Source: an uncultured Rhizobium sp. (GTDB taxonomy: Bacteria; Pseudomonadota; Alphaproteobacteria; Rhizobiales; Rhizobiaceae). Taken from it: a DNA stretch of 64,000 bases. The stretch spans positions 1-64,000 of the forward strand of contig CAMFHE010000020.1 in assembly GCA_945952045.1 (NCBI GenBank), given 5' to 3'. Of the stretch, positions 24,949-37,532 are shown piece by piece. The first letter of the stretch is position 1. The number at the start of each line of letters is the position of its first letter. The position numbers and the translations under genes were made by a program. The notes below the pieces were generated by a model. The model had not been told where the DNA came from and did not search any database. It was given only the letters and a program-made list of their open reading frames with translations.

Positions 24949-26115
24949 TCACCGCTGGCGAATATAATCCGCAAGGCGGTCGGCCGCTTGCGCAATCAGT
25001 GCCGGATCGCGCAGGAAGCAGGCGCGCATGAACAGCTCGCCACCGGCGCCGAACGCGGTTCCCGGCGCCAGACCGACGCCGGTCTTGTCGACGATATCGA
25101 TGGCCGCGGCGCGGCTGTCAGTCACGCCGTCGATCTTCAGGAAGGCGTAAAGCGCGCCATCGGGCTTCAGCGTCTCGACGCGGTTGGTGGCGATCAGCGC
25201 ATCGCAGAGGATGTCGCGGGCGGCGCGCGCCTTGTCGATGTTGGACTGTACGAAGGCATCGCCCTCGTTCAAGGCCGCGACCGCGCCGCGCTGCATGAAC
25301 TGCGCCACGCCCGAAGTCGAATACTGGATCAGGTTTTCCAGCACCTGGCCCATGGCCGGCGGGGCGACGATCCAGCCGACGCGCCAGCCGGTCATCGACC
25401 AGTTCTTCGAGAAGGAATTGACGAAAACGACCCTGTCTTCCGGCGTCATGACGTCGAGGAAGGACGGAGCACGTTCGCCGATGTAGAAGTAACGGGCATA
25501 GATTTCGTCGGCCATGATCCAGAGATCGTGGCGGCGGGCCAAATCAAGGATCGCTTCCAGATCGGCGCGCGTCGCGGTCCAGCCGGTCGGGTTGGAGGGC
25601 GTGTTGATGAACAGGCCCTTGGTCTTCGGCGTGATCGCCTTTTCCAGGCGCTCCAGATCGAGCGACCAGGTGCCCTCGCGGAAATCGAGCTGGAAACCGA
25701 CCGAGCGGGCGCCGGCGATATCGAGTGCTGCGGCGATATTCGGCCAGGCCGGCGTCAGATAGATCATCTCGTCGCCCGGCGCCGTCAACGCCTGCACGGC
25801 AAGCTGGATCGACTGCATGCCCGAGCCGGTCACGTAAAAATGCTCGGCCGAAAGCGTCGTGCCGAAATGGCGGGCGTAATAATCAGAAAGCGCCTGGCGC
25901 AGTTCGGGAATGCCGCGCTGCCAGGTGTAGAAGGTCTCGCCCGCCATCAGGGCATCGGCTGCCGGACGGTTGATGAAATCGGGCGTCGGCAGATCGCCCT
26001 CGCCGACCCAGAGCGGGATCAGGCCTTCCCGGCCACGGGCATAGTTGACGACCTCGACGATCCCGCTTTCAGGAGCGGCGACCGAGCGTGGGCTGAGACT
26101 GGCGAGAATGGACAT
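24949..26115 (-). CDS. PLP-dependent class I aminotransferase
   Basis: 388-residue fold type I aminotransferase. LIPLWVGEGDLPTPDFI is the substrate-side N-terminus, INTPSNPTGW supplies the PLP-binding Asn-Pro, MADEIYARYFY the Asp, and SFSKNWSMTGWRVGW the PLP lysine and phosphate-binding Arg. It resembles aspartate/aromatic-type aminotransferases; the precise amino donor cannot be named. The ATG at 26115 has GGAGA 7 bases upstream; the longer frame to 26157 is not supported. Single gene, with mscL upstream in the same direction about 100 bases away. Confidence 0.88.
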   Translation of the reverse strand: MSILASLSPRSVAAPESGIVEVVNYARGREGLIPLWVGEGDLPTPDFINRPAADALMAGETFYTWQRGIPELRQALSDYYARHFGTTLSAEHFYVTGSGMQSIQLAVQALTAPGDEMIYLTPAWPNIAAALDIAGARSVGFQLDFREGTWSLDLERLEKAITPKTKGLFINTPSNPTGWTATRADLEAILDLARRHDLWIMADEIYARYFYIGERAPSFLDVMTPEDRVVFVNSFSKNWSMTGWRVGWIVAPPAMGQVLENLIQYSTSGVAQFMQRGAVAALNEGDAFVQSNIDKARAARDILCDALIATNRVETLKPDGALYAFLKIDGVTDSRAAAIDIVDKTGVGLAPGTAFGAGGELFMRACFLRDPALIAQAADRLADYIRQR

Positions 26116-26217
26116 GGCAGAATCTCCGTTTGCCGTCTTCATAGCCGAAGTCGGCAAACGGATCTTATGACATTCGCTGAGGGAAACATTTCATCCGCTG
26201 ATGTTTCCCGACGCCGC

Positions 26218-26649
26218 TTACGCCTGACGGGTTTTCAGGAGATCGCGGATTTCGGTCAGAAGCTGGACATCGACCGGCGGCGGAGCGGCGGGCTCGGCTG
26301 CCTTCTTCTTCTCCATCGAGGCGCGCATCCGGTTGATGCCCTTGACCATCAGGAAGATGATCCAGGCGAGGATCAGGAAGTTGATCAGGATGGTGATGAA
26401 ATTGCCATAGGCAAGCACCGCGCCCTGCTTGCGCGCTTCGGCCAGCGCCGGCGAGGTGACCGCAGAGCTGAGCGGGATGAAATAGTTCGAAAAATCGAAT
26501 CCGCCGCCGGTCAGCGCACCGACGATCGGCATGACCAGATCGTTGACGACGGAATCGACGATCTTGTTGAACGCCGCGCCGATGATCACACCGACGGCAA
26601 GGTCCATGACATTGCCGCGTGCGATAAACTCTTTGAATTCATTGAGCAT
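26218..26649 (-). CDS. mscL: Large-conductance mechanosensitive channel
   Basis: 143-residue inner-membrane channel that opens under hypo-osmotic tension. The N-terminal helix [20 protein letters not shown] runs into TM1 ([21 protein letters not shown]), a periplasmic loop, TM2 ([20 protein letters not shown]) and the charged C-terminal helix ending in [10 protein letters not shown]. Length and motifs are standard. The start at 26649 fits the family; an in-frame GTG/ATG further upstream is out of place. Confidence 0.96.
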   Translation of the reverse strand: MLNEFKEFIARGNVMDLAVGVIIGAAFNKIVDSVVNDLVMPIVGALTGGGFDFSNYFIPLSSAVTSPALAEARKQGAVLAYGNFITILINFLILAWIIFLMVKGINRMRASMEKKKAAEPAAPPPVDVQLLTEIRDLLKTRQA

Positions 26650-26818
26650 GAGACCGTCCCCGTTCCCTTCAATTGCTACCACCGATTACAACTAGCCATA
26701 TTTGCCCGTGTGATGCAATGCGGGACGCCGGCCGCCTTGAACTTAAGGCTTAGCAAGCCTGCATGTTCAAGCCGGCCGCTTTGGCTTATTCTTCCATCCG
26801 GCGAGGGAGAGCGAGGAT

Positions 26819-29800
26819 ATGCTGCCAGGCTGGGTCATTTTTGCGTCGGCGATCGGCTATCTGATGCTGCTGTTTTGCATCGCCAGCTTCGGCGACCGGA
26901 TGCGCCGCATCCGCGGCGAACCGCGCAACGGCCGGCCGATCGTCTATGCGCTGAGCCTGGCGATCTACTGCACCTCCTGGACCTATTTCGGCGGCGTGGG
27001 CCTGGCGGCCTCGCACGGGCTGGAGTTCGCCGCGATCTATATCGGGCCGATCCTGATCTTCACCCTCGGCATCCCGTTCCTGCGCCGCATCATCGAGCTT
27101 GCCAAGGCGGAAAAGCTGACCTCGGTCGCCGATTTCATCGCCGCCCGCTACGGCAAGAATTCATCCGTCGCGGCCATCGTCGCGCTGATCTGCCTGATCG
27201 GCACCATTCCCTATATCGCCCTGCAGCTGAAGGCCGTGTCGAATTCCGTCTCGGCCATGGTCAATCCCTCCGACTACGGTATCGGCAACGGCAATCTCTA
27301 TTTCATCGACCTTCCGCTGATCGTCACGCTGGTGCTTGCCTGCTTCGCCATCATGTTCGGCACGCGCCATACCGATGCCACCGAGCATCAGGACGGGCTG
27401 ATTTTCGCCATCGCCACGGAATCGCTGGTCAAGCTGATCGCCTTCGGCACGGTCGGCATCTACGTGCTGTTCTTCCTCTATCAGGGGCCGGCGCATCTGT
27501 GGGAAGCGGCGTCGCAGAATGCGATGACGACGGCGGCGCTCTCCTACGAGACGCCGGTCAGCCGCTGGATCACGCTGATCCTGCTCTCCGCCTTCGCCAT
27601 CGTCATGCTGCCGCGCCAGTTCCATGTGACGGTGGTCGAAAACCGCACCGCCGGCGAATTGAAGCTGGCGGGCTGGATGCTGCCGCTCTATCTCGTCGCC
27701 ATCAACATCTTCGTGCTGCCGGTCGCCATCGGCGGCGTGATCGCCTTCGGCGGCAGCGGCGATGCCGACATGTATGTCCTTTCCCTGCCGCTGTCGCATT
27801 CCAAGGAACTGGTGTCGCTGATCACCTTCATCGGCGGTTTTTCCGCCGCGACCGCCATGGTGATCGTCGAATCCGTGGCCCTGGCGATCATGGTCTCCAA
27901 CGACCTCGTCATGCCCTTCTTTCTGCGGCGCAATCTCGCCGGTGGGGCGCAGCGGCAGGATTTCGGCCGCTCGCTCTTACGCATCCGCCGTACGGCGATC
28001 TTCGCGGTCATGCTGCTGGGTTACGCCTATTACCGCTCGACCGATTCCGGCGTCGGGCTTGCCTCCATCGGCCTGCTTGCCTTTGCGGCCATCGCGCAGA
28101 TGGCGCCGCCGCTGTTCGGCGGGCTGATCTGGCGTCGCGCCAATGCGCGCGGCGCGATTGCCGGGCTGATCAGCGGCTTCGTCGTCTGGGCCTATCTTCT
28201 TTTCCTGCCAAGCCTTGGCGGGCCGGATTATTCGCATGTCGCCGGCGCCGTCCTCGGTTTCCTGCTGCCGGGAACGACGATGTTCACCGCGCCGGATGCC
28301 GACCCGCTGGTCAATGCCGTCTTCCTCAGTCTGCTGGTCAATTGCTTTGCCTTCGTCACGGCGTCGTTGACCCGCAATCCCAAGCCCGTCGAGCGCATCC
28401 AGTCCGGCATTTTCGTCAAGCGCCACCTGCGCTCGCAATTCGCCACGCGTGGCTGGAAGACCCGCGTCAGCGTCGGCGACCTGAAGACCACCATCGCCCG
28501 CTATCTCGGCGAGGAGCGCATGCAACGCTCGTTCGGCAGCTATGAACGCTCCAGCGGCAAACGTCTTGACGATGGCCAACCGGCCGACATGGCGCTGATC
28601 CATTTTTCCGAGCAATTGCTCGGCAGCGCCATCGGCTCCTCATCGGCTCGCCTCGTCATTTCGCTGATCCTGCAAAAGGTGGAGGACGCATCCTCAGACA
28701 CCGCCTGGCTGCTCGACCAGGCGAGCGAGGCCTTGCAATACAATCAGGACATGCTGCAGACGGCACTGTCGCAGATGGACCAGGGCATCGCCGTCTTCGA
28801 CAGTTCGCACCGGCTGACGATCTGGAACCGGCGCTTCCGCAGCCTGCTCGATCTGCCCGAACATGTGGGACAGGTCGGGTTTCCGCTTGCCGATATCGTC
28901 GCCATCCTCTCCGGCCATGGCGATATTCCGCCAGGCGAGCAGGACGAAATCGTCAGCAACTTCCTGACCTTCGACAAGCCGTTTTCGCTGGTGCTCGGCG
29001 CGGGGCAGACGATCGTCGAAGTGCGCTCCAACGCCATGCCGGATCGGGGCATCGTCGCGACGTTTACCGATATTACCCGGCGCGTCGCCGCCGACCGGGC
29101 GCTGAAGCAGGCCAATGAAACGCTGGAGCAGCGCGTTGCCGAACGCACCGCCGAACTGACCCGCGTCAACCACGCGCTCGCCGAAGCGCGCGCCAGCGCC
29201 GACGAGGCGAATATCGGCAAGACCCGCTTCTTCGCCGCCGCCGGCCACGACATCCTGCAACCGCTCAATGCCGCCCGGCTTTATTCCTCGGCGCTGGTGG
29301 AGCGCCTCGGACAGGCGGAAAACAATGCGGCACTGGTGCGCAATATCGATTCGGCGCTGGAATCGGTCGAGACCATTCTGGGCGCCGTCCTCGACATATC
29401 CAGGCTGGATACGGGCGCGATGAAACCGCGCCTCGCCTCCGTGCCGCTCAGCGATCTCCTGTCGCGCATCGAGACGGATTTTGCGCCCATCGCGCGTGAA
29501 AAGACGCTGAAGCTGGTGGTCATGCCGACGAGCCTCAGCGTGCGATCCGACCCGGCGCTGCTGCGGCGGCTGATCCAGAACCTCGTTTCCAACGCCATCA
29601 AATATACCGTCAGCGGCAAGGTGCTGGTCGGGGCGCGGCGGCGCGGCGGCAAGGTGGTGATCCAGGTGATGGACTCAGGCATCGGCATCCCCTCCTCGAA
29701 ATTCCGCACCATCTTCAAGGAATTCGCAAGGCTGGACGAAGGCGCGCGCACCGCATCTGGTCTCGGACTCGGCCTTTCCATCGTCGACCGCATCGCCCGC

Positions 29801-30325
29801 GTTCTCAATCATGGCGTCGAGGTGCGCTCGCAGCTTGGGCGCGGCACGGATTTTCGCGTCACCCTGCCGCTCGACCGCGCCTCGCCGGCATCGCGCCCGG
29901 CAATTGCGCCAGCGCCCGCCGATACCGCGCTGCCGACGCTTGCCGGTCTCAACGTCCTTTGCATCGACAATGAGGAACGCATTCTCGAGGGCATGCGCGT
30001 GCTGATTTCCGGCTGGGGATGCCGGGTGGAAACGGCGACCTCTCTGGAAGAGGCGGTGGCGCAAGCCGGCGCGGAAGCGCGCGTCGATCTCGTCATCGCC
30101 GATTACCATCTCGATAAGGGAACCGGAATCGAGGCCATTCTGGCGCTCCGGCAGAGCGTGCAGGCCGACCTGCCGGCACTGCTGCTGACCGCCGATCGCA
30201 GCCTGGAAGTGCGCGCCGAGGCCGAGCGCAATCGCATCGCGCTCCAGAACAAGCCGGTGCGCCCGGCAGCGCTGCGCGCCTATCTGACCCAGATGGCGAG
30301 CTTAAGAAGTGCCGCAGCGGAATAG
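26819..30325 (+). CDS. Hybrid sensor histidine kinase with sodium/solute-symporter-like membrane domain
   Basis: 1168-residue inner-membrane protein. Residues 1 to about 520 form a many-helix sodium:solute symporter (SLC5/PutP-like) domain, as in CbrA of pseudomonads. A PAS-like segment (about 640-750, DQGIAVFDSSHRLTIWNRRF) and coiled coil (ERTAELTRVNHALAEA) lead to the histidine-kinase core with phospho-acceptor His810 in AAGHDILQPLNAARLY, the ATPase lid motifs NLVSNAIKYT and SGLGLGLSIV, and a C-terminal receiver with Asp1095 in IADYHLDKG. The GAGGATATG start is clear. It may sense a transported solute or import flux; ligand and partner regulator are unknown. No cognate response regulator gene is adjacent. 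Confidence 0.92.
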   Translation: MLPGWVIFASAIGYLMLLFCIASFGDRMRRIRGEPRNGRPIVYALSLAIYCTSWTYFGGVGLAASHGLEFAAIYIGPILIFTLGIPFLRRIIELAKAEKLTSVADFIAARYGKNSSVAAIVALICLIGTIPYIALQLKAVSNSVSAMVNPSDYGIGNGNLYFIDLPLIVTLVLACFAIMFGTRHTDATEHQDGLIFAIATESLVKLIAFGTVGIYVLFFLYQGPAHLWEAASQNAMTTAALSYETPVSRWITLILLSAFAIVMLPRQFHVTVVENRTAGELKLAGWMLPLYLVAINIFVLPVAIGGVIAFGGSGDADMYVLSLPLSHSKELVSLITFIGGFSAATAMVIVESVALAIMVSNDLVMPFFLRRNLAGGAQRQDFGRSLLRIRRTAIFAVMLLGYAYYRSTDSGVGLASIGLLAFAAIAQMAPPLFGGLIWRRANARGAIAGLISGFVVWAYLLFLPSLGGPDYSHVAGAVLGFLLPGTTMFTAPDADPLVNAVFLSLLVNCFAFVTASLTRNPKPVERIQSGIFVKRHLRSQFATRGWKTRVSVGDLKTTIARYLGEERMQRSFGSYERSSGKRLDDGQPADMALIHFSEQLLGSAIGSSSARLVISLILQKVEDASSDTAWLLDQASEALQYNQDMLQTALSQMDQGIAVFDSSHRLTIWNRRFRSLLDLPEHVGQVGFPLADIVAILSGHGDIPPGEQDEIVSNFLTFDKPFSLVLGAGQTIVEVRSNAMPDRGIVATFTDITRRVAADRALKQANETLEQRVAERTAELTRVNHALAEARASADEANIGKTRFFAAAGHDILQPLNAARLYSSALVERLGQAENNAALVRNIDSALESVETILGAVLDISRLDTGAMKPRLASVPLSDLLSRIETDFAPIAREKTLKLVVMPTSLSVRSDPALLRRLIQNLVSNAIKYTVSGKVLVGARRRGGKVVIQVMDSGIGIPSSKFRTIFKEFARLDEGARTASGLGLGLSIVDRIARVLNHGVEVRSQLGRGTDFRVTLPLDRASPASRPAIAPAPADTALPTLAGLNVLCIDNEERILEGMRVLISGWGCRVETATSLEEAVAQAGAEARVDLVIADYHLDKGTGIEAILALRQSVQADLPALLLTADRSLEVRAEAERNRIALQNKPVRPAALRAYLTQMASLRSAAAE

Positions 30326-30410
30326 GCCCATCGGTGTTGCGCGGAAATATTCGATAATTCGAATGAGTCGCTATCGCCTTGCCTGAACTTGTCCTATCTA
30401 TTTGTTTCCA

Positions 30411-30456
30411 TGCATTCCCGGGCCGAAAGCCGCGTTCAGCGCTTTTCCCGGAAATG
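30411..30456. repeat. Degenerate palindromic repeat module
   Basis: TGCATTCCCGGGCCGAAAGC to TTTTCCCGGAAATGCA, after TTTGTTTCCA. It lies between the two kinase genes and can be read through by the frame of the second kinase, giving a spurious N-terminus. Confidence 0.65.
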
Positions 30457-30503
30457 CAAAAGATACCGCAAATTCTTGCCGCAGACTTGTTTGGGACGCC
30501 GCC

Positions 30504-31697
30504 TTGACCACACGAAATGCCTGGGACGGGATCGAACGGAACGTGCAATCGTTCGAGGGCAGTTTGCGCGCCTGTGGCGAAGGCGGACGCCGGCTGGTCG
30601 AATTCGATTGGGCAGCGACGCCGCTCGGCCCGCTTTCCGGATGGAGCCCGGCGCTTCGCAGCCTTGTCGGCATGATGATGGCCAGCGCCCAACCGATGGC
30701 TTTGTGGTACGGGCCTGAGTTGACGACAATCTTCAATTGCGGTTTCGCGCCGATCCTCGGAAAGCGCGCCGAGGTTGCGCTCGGCAAGCCGCTATACGAG
30801 GCTTGGCACGACGTCTTCGACGACATCCTGCCGATGGTGCAGGCGGCCCTGTCGGGCGAAACGGTCTGGCGCGAGGATCTGCCGTTGACCATGACCCGCA
30901 ACGGCTTCGAGGAACAGACCTTCTGGACGTTTTCCTATAGTCCGGTCCGCGACGACGAGGGACGTATCGCCGGCTTTCTCGACGTCGTCACCGAGACGAC
31001 AGGTGCGGTTAGCCTGCGTCGGCGTATGGACGAGGCCAATCACGCGCTGGCGAGCGAAGTGGAAAATGCCCGTCTCGCCCTTGCCGCGCAGCAGTTGGCC
31101 GAAACGCAACAGGAAGCGCTGCGTCACGAACTCGTCCATCGCATCAAGAACCTGCTCGCCATCGTCCAGGCTATCGTCTCGCAGAGCATTCGCGGCGCGA
31201 CCTCGACAGAGGCCGCGCTGGAAAGCGTTTCGGCGCGGCTGTCCGCTTTCGGGCGGGCGCAGGATCTGCTGACCAGCGAGGGCGGCTCGCATGCGCGCCT
31301 GCGCCAGGTGATCGATGCGGCGCTGTCGCCGTACCGAACCGCCGACCGGTTCGACCTCGACGGACCGGAAGTGTCGCTCAACGCCCAGCAATCGCTCGGC
31401 CTGTCGCTGGCGCTGCACGAGCTTGCAACCAACGCCACCAAATATGGCGCTTTGCACTATCCCGGCGGCCGGGTGGCGATTTCATGGCATGTGACGGGCG
31501 ATGATTTTTCCTTCGGCTGGAAGGAAACGGGCGTGCCATCGCCGCAAAGCCCGACCCGGCGCGGTTTCGGCAGCAAGCTCTCCGAACAAATCGTCGCCGG
31601 CTATTTCTCCGGCGCCGCCAGCAGTGAATACGAGCCTGACGGCATCGCCTATCGCCTCACCGGAAAACTGATGCCCGACGATCCCGCCGGGCATTGA
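30504..31697 (+). CDS. HWE-family sensor histidine kinase with PAS domain
   Basis: About 397-residue soluble kinase. A PAS-like sensor (FDWAATPLGPLSGWSPALRS to about residue 180, with FSYSPVRDDEGRIAGFLDVV) is followed by a helix and the HWE/HisKA_2 block LRHELVHRIKNLLAIVQAI (acceptor His212), and LALHELATNATKYGAL as the ATP-binding N box. HWE kinases often work in general stress or light/oxygen responses in rhizobia. The reading frame opens at 30402, but codons 4-20 there are only the translated repeat element, so I start at TTG 30504; this choice is uncertain. The GFDWAATPLG type N-terminus is common to rhizobial orphan HWE kinases. Confidence 0.82.
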   Translation: MTTRNAWDGIERNVQSFEGSLRACGEGGRRLVEFDWAATPLGPLSGWSPALRSLVGMMMASAQPMALWYGPELTTIFNCGFAPILGKRAEVALGKPLYEAWHDVFDDILPMVQAALSGETVWREDLPLTMTRNGFEEQTFWTFSYSPVRDDEGRIAGFLDVVTETTGAVSLRRRMDEANHALASEVENARLALAAQQLAETQQEALRHELVHRIKNLLAIVQAIVSQSIRGATSTEAALESVSARLSAFGRAQDLLTSEGGSHARLRQVIDAALSPYRTADRFDLDGPEVSLNAQQSLGLSLALHELATNATKYGALHYPGGRVAISWHVTGDDFSFGWKETGVPSPQSPTRRGFGSKLSEQIVAGYFSGAASSEYEPDGIAYRLTGKLMPDDPAGH

Positions 31698-31728
31698 TTT
31701 TCAAACTACGTTCTAGAGAGCGGTTCCA

Positions 31729-31774
31729 CGCATTTCCGGACGGAAAACCGCTCCGCACTTTTCCTGGAAATGCT

Positions 31775-31777
<3 letters not shown>
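31729..31777. repeat. Palindromic repeat module B ending in a stop codon
   Basis: CGCATTTCCGGACGGAAAAC to CCTGGAAATGCTCTA. The terminal CTA is the TAG stop of the DEAD-box helicase gene on the minus strand. Confidence 0.82.
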
Positions 31778-33751
<1,974 letters not shown>

Positions 33752-33938
33752 AAGTCTCGTCTTTCGGATTTCGGGTGACCACGCCAAAGGCCCGGATGGC
33801 CCGATCAGACGCAGGATCGCCGCGGCCAACGATGGTCGCAGGCCCTCTTTGGCGCGGCTCATAGCGCGGAACGGCGAAAATGTCGAGCGATCAATATGAT
33901 TGAAGCCATGGCAACCGCGCCGGGCAGCCATGCGAGTG

Positions 33939-33966
33939 GCACATGCGGGCATTGGCCCGCATGTGC
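33939..33966. terminator. Hairpin after the fad operon, possible terminator
   Basis: Perfect 12-base arms GCACATGCGGGC and GCCCGCATGTGC with loop ATTG, 12 bases beyond the FadB-type gene. No clear T-tract on the minus strand. Confidence 0.5.
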
Positions 33967-33978
33967 GATGTCAATCGA

Positions 33979-36189
33979 TCAGGCCGCCGCCTTCTTCGCA
34001 TAGGGATCGAAGCGACCGTAGAAGGTCTCGCCCTTTTCTGCCATGTCCCGCAGCAGCGGCGGCACGTTGAAACGCTCGCCGAATTTCGCCGCCAGCCTGT
34101 CGCAGAGCGCGACGAAGGTCGCAACGCCCATGCCATCGATGTAGGAGAGCGTTCCGCCGGTATAGGGCGCGAAGCCGAAGCCGAGGATGGCGCCGACATC
34201 GGCCTCACGCGGATCGATGACGATGCCTTCATCCACCGTGCGCGCCGCTTCCAACGCGATGGTGACGAGGAAGCGCTGCTTCATCTCCTCGATATCGACC
34301 TCGTCAGCCTTTTTCTGCGGATAGAACTCCTTCAGGCCCGGCCAGAGCGATTTTTTCGCCGGCTTGGCCGGGTAGTCGTAAAAACCCTTGCCGTTCTTGC
34401 GACCGCGCCGGTCGAGGCCGTCGACCATGCGGTCGTTCAGCTCCATGTGACGTGGATCCACCGAGGCGGGACCAAGATCGGCAAGCTGGGCCTTCATGAT
34501 CTTCTGGCTGAGATCGATGGCGATTTCATCATTCAGTGAAAGCGGCCCGACCGGCATGCCGATCATCTTCGCGACATTCTCGATCATCGCCGCCGGCACG
34601 CCGTCGATCAGCATGTCGTAGCCTTCGTTGATATAACGGAAGACGCAGCGGTTGACATAGAAGCCGCGCGTATCGTTGACGACGATCGGCGTCTTCTTGA
34701 TGGCGGCGACGAAATCGAGCGCGGCGGCCAGCGCCTTATCGCCGGTCTCTTCACCCAGGATCACCTCGGTCAGCATCATCTTCTCGACCGGCGAGAAGAA
34801 ATGCACGCCGATGAACTGTTTCGGGCGTTTGGCATAGGTGGCGAGGCCGCTGATCGGCAGGGTGGAAGTGTTGGAAGCGAGGATGGCATCCTCCGGCAAC
34901 ACGGCTTCCACCGCCTCGATCACCGCCTTCTTCACGGCGCGATCCTCGAACACCGCTTCGATCACCAGACCGACATCGCACAAGCCTTCGTAATCGGCTG
35001 CTGGCGTGATGCGGGCGAGCAGCTTGTCGCCGTCTTCCTTGGTGATGCGGCCCTTGCCGATGGAATCGGCGACCAGCTTTTCGGAGACGCCCTTGCCCTT
35101 GTTGGCCGCCTCGATGTCACGATCGACCAGCACGACCTCGATGCCGGCGGCGGCGGAGACATAGGCAATCGAAGCGCCCATGAAGCCGGCGCCGACAATG
35201 CCAACCTTCTTCAGCACCGTCTTTTCGATGCCGGCGGGGCGGCGGGCGCCCTTGCCCAGCTCCTGCATGGAGATGAACAGCGAGCGGATCATCGAGAAGG
35301 CTTCGGTGGTCTGCAGGATCTCGGTGAAATAACGCTGCTCGACGCGCAAGCCGGCATCGAAGGGCAATTGCAGGCCTTCATAGACGCATTTCAGGATGGC
35401 GAGCGCGGCCGGATAATTGCCATGCGTCTCGCGACGCATGATGCCGGAAGCGGCCGGCCAGAGCTGGGCCGATTGCGGCGTCCAGATGCCGCCGCCCGGC
35501 AGCTTGAAGCCCTTTTCGTCCCAGGGGGCGATGGGCTTGAGGCCGTCCTTGATCATCTGTTTGGCGGCCGGGATCAGTTCGGCTGGATCGACCACCTGAT
35601 TGACCAGGCCCATGGCCTTGGCGCGCGCCGGCGTCAGTGTCTGTCCGGTGGTCATCATCTGCAACGCGTCCTGCGCATTGGTGAGACGCGGCACGCGCTG
35701 GGTGCCGCCAGCGCCCGGGAAGACGCCGACCTTGACCTCGGGCAGCGCAAGCTTCACCGATTTCGCATTCGAGACGACGCGGGCATGGCAGGCCAGCGAC
35801 AGTTCGAAAGCGCCGCCCATGCAGGTGCCGTTGATCGCCGAGACCCAGGGCTTGCCGCAGGTTTCCAGCTTGCGCCACAGCCAGGTCATGCGCCCGGCGA
35901 CGTCGAAGATGCGCTGCATGGCGTTTGCGGGATCGCGGGCCTTTTCCTCCTCGGCCAGCGTGAAGATGCTCTTGATCATCGAGAGATCGGCGCCGCCGGA
36001 GAAGGAGCTCTTGCCGGAGGTGATGACCGCGCCCTTGATCGCGCCATCGGCGACCACCTGGTCGACGATCGCCTCGATCTCGTCCATCACCTCCTCGGTG
36101 ACGACGTTCATCGATTTGCCCGGCATATCCCAGGTGACGAGGGCGATGCCATCGGCATCGGTTTCGATCGTGAAATTCTTGTAGGTCAT
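33979..36189 (-). CDS. fadB: 3-hydroxyacyl-CoA dehydrogenase/enoyl-CoA hydratase fusion (FadB/FadJ type)
   Basis: 736-residue beta-oxidation enzyme. The N-terminal crotonase domain shows [16 protein letters not shown] and [14 protein letters not shown] with catalytic glutamate, and the C-terminal NAD domain begins [20 protein letters not shown] (near residue 330), followed by [25 protein letters not shown] and [10 protein letters not shown]. Both activities should be present. GGGAGGGA before the ATG at 36189 supports this start. It ends the operon acyl-CoA dehydrogenase - thiolase - fadB, only 14 bases after fadA. Confidence 0.93.
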   Translation of the reverse strand: MTYKNFTIETDADGIALVTWDMPGKSMNVVTEEVMDEIEAIVDQVVADGAIKGAVITSGKSSFSGGADLSMIKSIFTLAEEEKARDPANAMQRIFDVAGRMTWLWRKLETCGKPWVSAINGTCMGGAFELSLACHARVVSNAKSVKLALPEVKVGVFPGAGGTQRVPRLTNAQDALQMMTTGQTLTPARAKAMGLVNQVVDPAELIPAAKQMIKDGLKPIAPWDEKGFKLPGGGIWTPQSAQLWPAASGIMRRETHGNYPAALAILKCVYEGLQLPFDAGLRVEQRYFTEILQTTEAFSMIRSLFISMQELGKGARRPAGIEKTVLKKVGIVGAGFMGASIAYVSAAAGIEVVLVDRDIEAANKGKGVSEKLVADSIGKGRITKEDGDKLLARITPAADYEGLCDVGLVIEAVFEDRAVKKAVIEAVEAVLPEDAILASNTSTLPISGLATYAKRPKQFIGVHFFSPVEKMMLTEVILGEETGDKALAAALDFVAAIKKTPIVVNDTRGFYVNRCVFRYINEGYDMLIDGVPAAMIENVAKMIGMPVGPLSLNDEIAIDLSQKIMKAQLADLGPASVDPRHMELNDRMVDGLDRRGRKNGKGFYDYPAKPAKKSLWPGLKEFYPQKKADEVDIEEMKQRFLVTIALEAARTVDEGIVIDPREADVGAILGFGFAPYTGGTLSYIDGMGVATFVALCDRLAAKFGERFNVPPLLRDMAEKGETFYGRFDPYAKKAAA

Positions 36190-36203
36190 GATCGTCCCTC
36201 CCC

Positions 36204-37412
36204 TCAGACGCGTTCGATGATCGTGGCGGTGCCCATACCGGCGCCGATGCACAGCGTCACCAGCGCGGTCTTGAGATCGCGCCGCTCCAGCTCGTCCAGC
36301 ACCGTGCCGAGGATCATCGCGCCGGTGGCGCCGAGCGGATGGCCCATGGCGATGGCGCCGCCATTGACGTTGATTTTATCCGCAGGGATGTCGAAGGCTT
36401 GGCAATAGCGCAGCACGACGGCGGCGAAGGCCTCATTGAGTTCGAAGAGATCGATGTCGGAGAGCTTGAAGCCGGAACGCTTCAACAGCTTTTCGGTGAC
36501 GTCGACCGGGCCGGTCAGCATCAGCGCCGGATCGGAGCCGATATTGGCAAAGGCCCGGATTTTTGCGCGCGGCTTCAGACCCAGGATGTCGCCGCCGGCC
36601 TTGGAGCCGAGCAGGACGGCACCGGAACCATCGACGATGCCGGAGGAATTGCCGGCATGATGGACGTAAGTGATGCGTTCGACATCGGGATGGGCGTCGA
36701 TGGCGACGGCTTCGAAGCCGCCCATTTCGCCGGGCATCTGGAAGGACGGGTTAAGGCCGGCCAGCGCCTGCATGTCGGTGCCGGGGCGCATATGCTCGTC
36801 CTTCGCCAGCAGCACGAGGCCGTTCTGATCCTTCACCGGAACGACCGAGCGATCGAAATAGCCGCTGTCCCAGGCATGCGCCGCCCGCTTCTGGCTTTCC
36901 ACGGCATAGGCGTCGACATCCTCGCGGGAGAAGCCGTATTTGGTGGCGATGAGATCGGCGGAAACGCCCTGCGGCATGAAATAGGCCGGAAAGCTGACGG
37001 AGGGATCCATGAACCAGGCGCCGCCGGCAGCGCCCAGCCCGATGCGCGACATGGATTCGACGCCGCCGGCGATGACGAGATCGTCGGCCCCTTGCGCCAT
37101 CTTGGCCGCGCCGATGTTCACGGCGTCGAGGCCGGATGCGCAGAAACGCGAGATCTGCATGCCGGGCGCGCGGAAGGAATAGCCGGCCTCGAAAGCCGCC
37201 GCCTTGGGGATGACCGCGCCTGCTTCATAGACCGGATCGACGCAGCCGAAGATGATGTCGTCGAGGCGGGCCGTGTCGAGGCCGTTGCGGTCGCGCAGGG
37301 CTTCGAGCACGCGGGCGGCCAGGCGGGGGGTGGGCACTTCGTGCAGCGCGCCGTCCTTCTTGCCGCGACCACGCGGTGTGCGCACATGATCGTAGATGAA
37401 AACGTCGGTCAT
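36204..37412 (-). CDS. fadA: Acetyl-CoA C-acyltransferase (thiolase)
   Basis: 402-residue thiolase that cleaves 3-ketoacyl-CoA to acetyl-CoA and a shortened acyl-CoA. The nucleophile is Cys91 in [29 protein letters not shown] carries the His and [11 protein letters not shown] the second Cys. The [18 protein letters not shown]-terminus is normal. It precedes fadB by 14 bases in a beta-oxidation operon. Chain-length preference is not evident. Confidence 0.94.
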   Translation of the reverse strand: MTDVFIYDHVRTPRGRGKKDGALHEVPTPRLAARVLEALRDRNGLDTARLDDIIFGCVDPVYEAGAVIPKAAAFEAGYSFRAPGMQISRFCASGLDAVNIGAAKMAQGADDLVIAGGVESMSRIGLGAAGGAWFMDPSVSFPAYFMPQGVSADLIATKYGFSREDVDAYAVESQKRAAHAWDSGYFDRSVVPVKDQNGLVLLAKDEHMRPGTDMQALAGLNPSFQMPGEMGGFEAVAIDAHPDVERITYVHHAGNSSGIVDGSGAVLLGSKAGGDILGLKPRAKIRAFANIGSDPALMLTGPVDVTEKLLKRSGFKLSDIDLFELNEAFAAVVLRYCQAFDIPADKINVNGGAIAMGHPLGATGAMILGTVLDELERRDLKTALVTLCIGAGMGTATIIERV

Positions 37413-37532
37413 GGTCTGTCATCTCCTCGGGCGCTTGAGCAGCGCCCCTTCCCAAATCAGCGGTCACTATAACGATCGATTGCGACGCAGGAACCCTCCC
37501 GCGCCGCAAAAAACTCATCCGATGGACTTTGC

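Noticed and set aside
24907-28545. 1212-codon ORF on the plus strand
   Set aside because: Spans antisense of the aminotransferase and mscL and then a wrong frame of the kinase; it joins unrelated genes and has no domain.
34801-36408. 535-codon ORF opposite the FadB-type gene
   Set aside because: Shadow of a clearly assigned enzyme; no motifs of its own.
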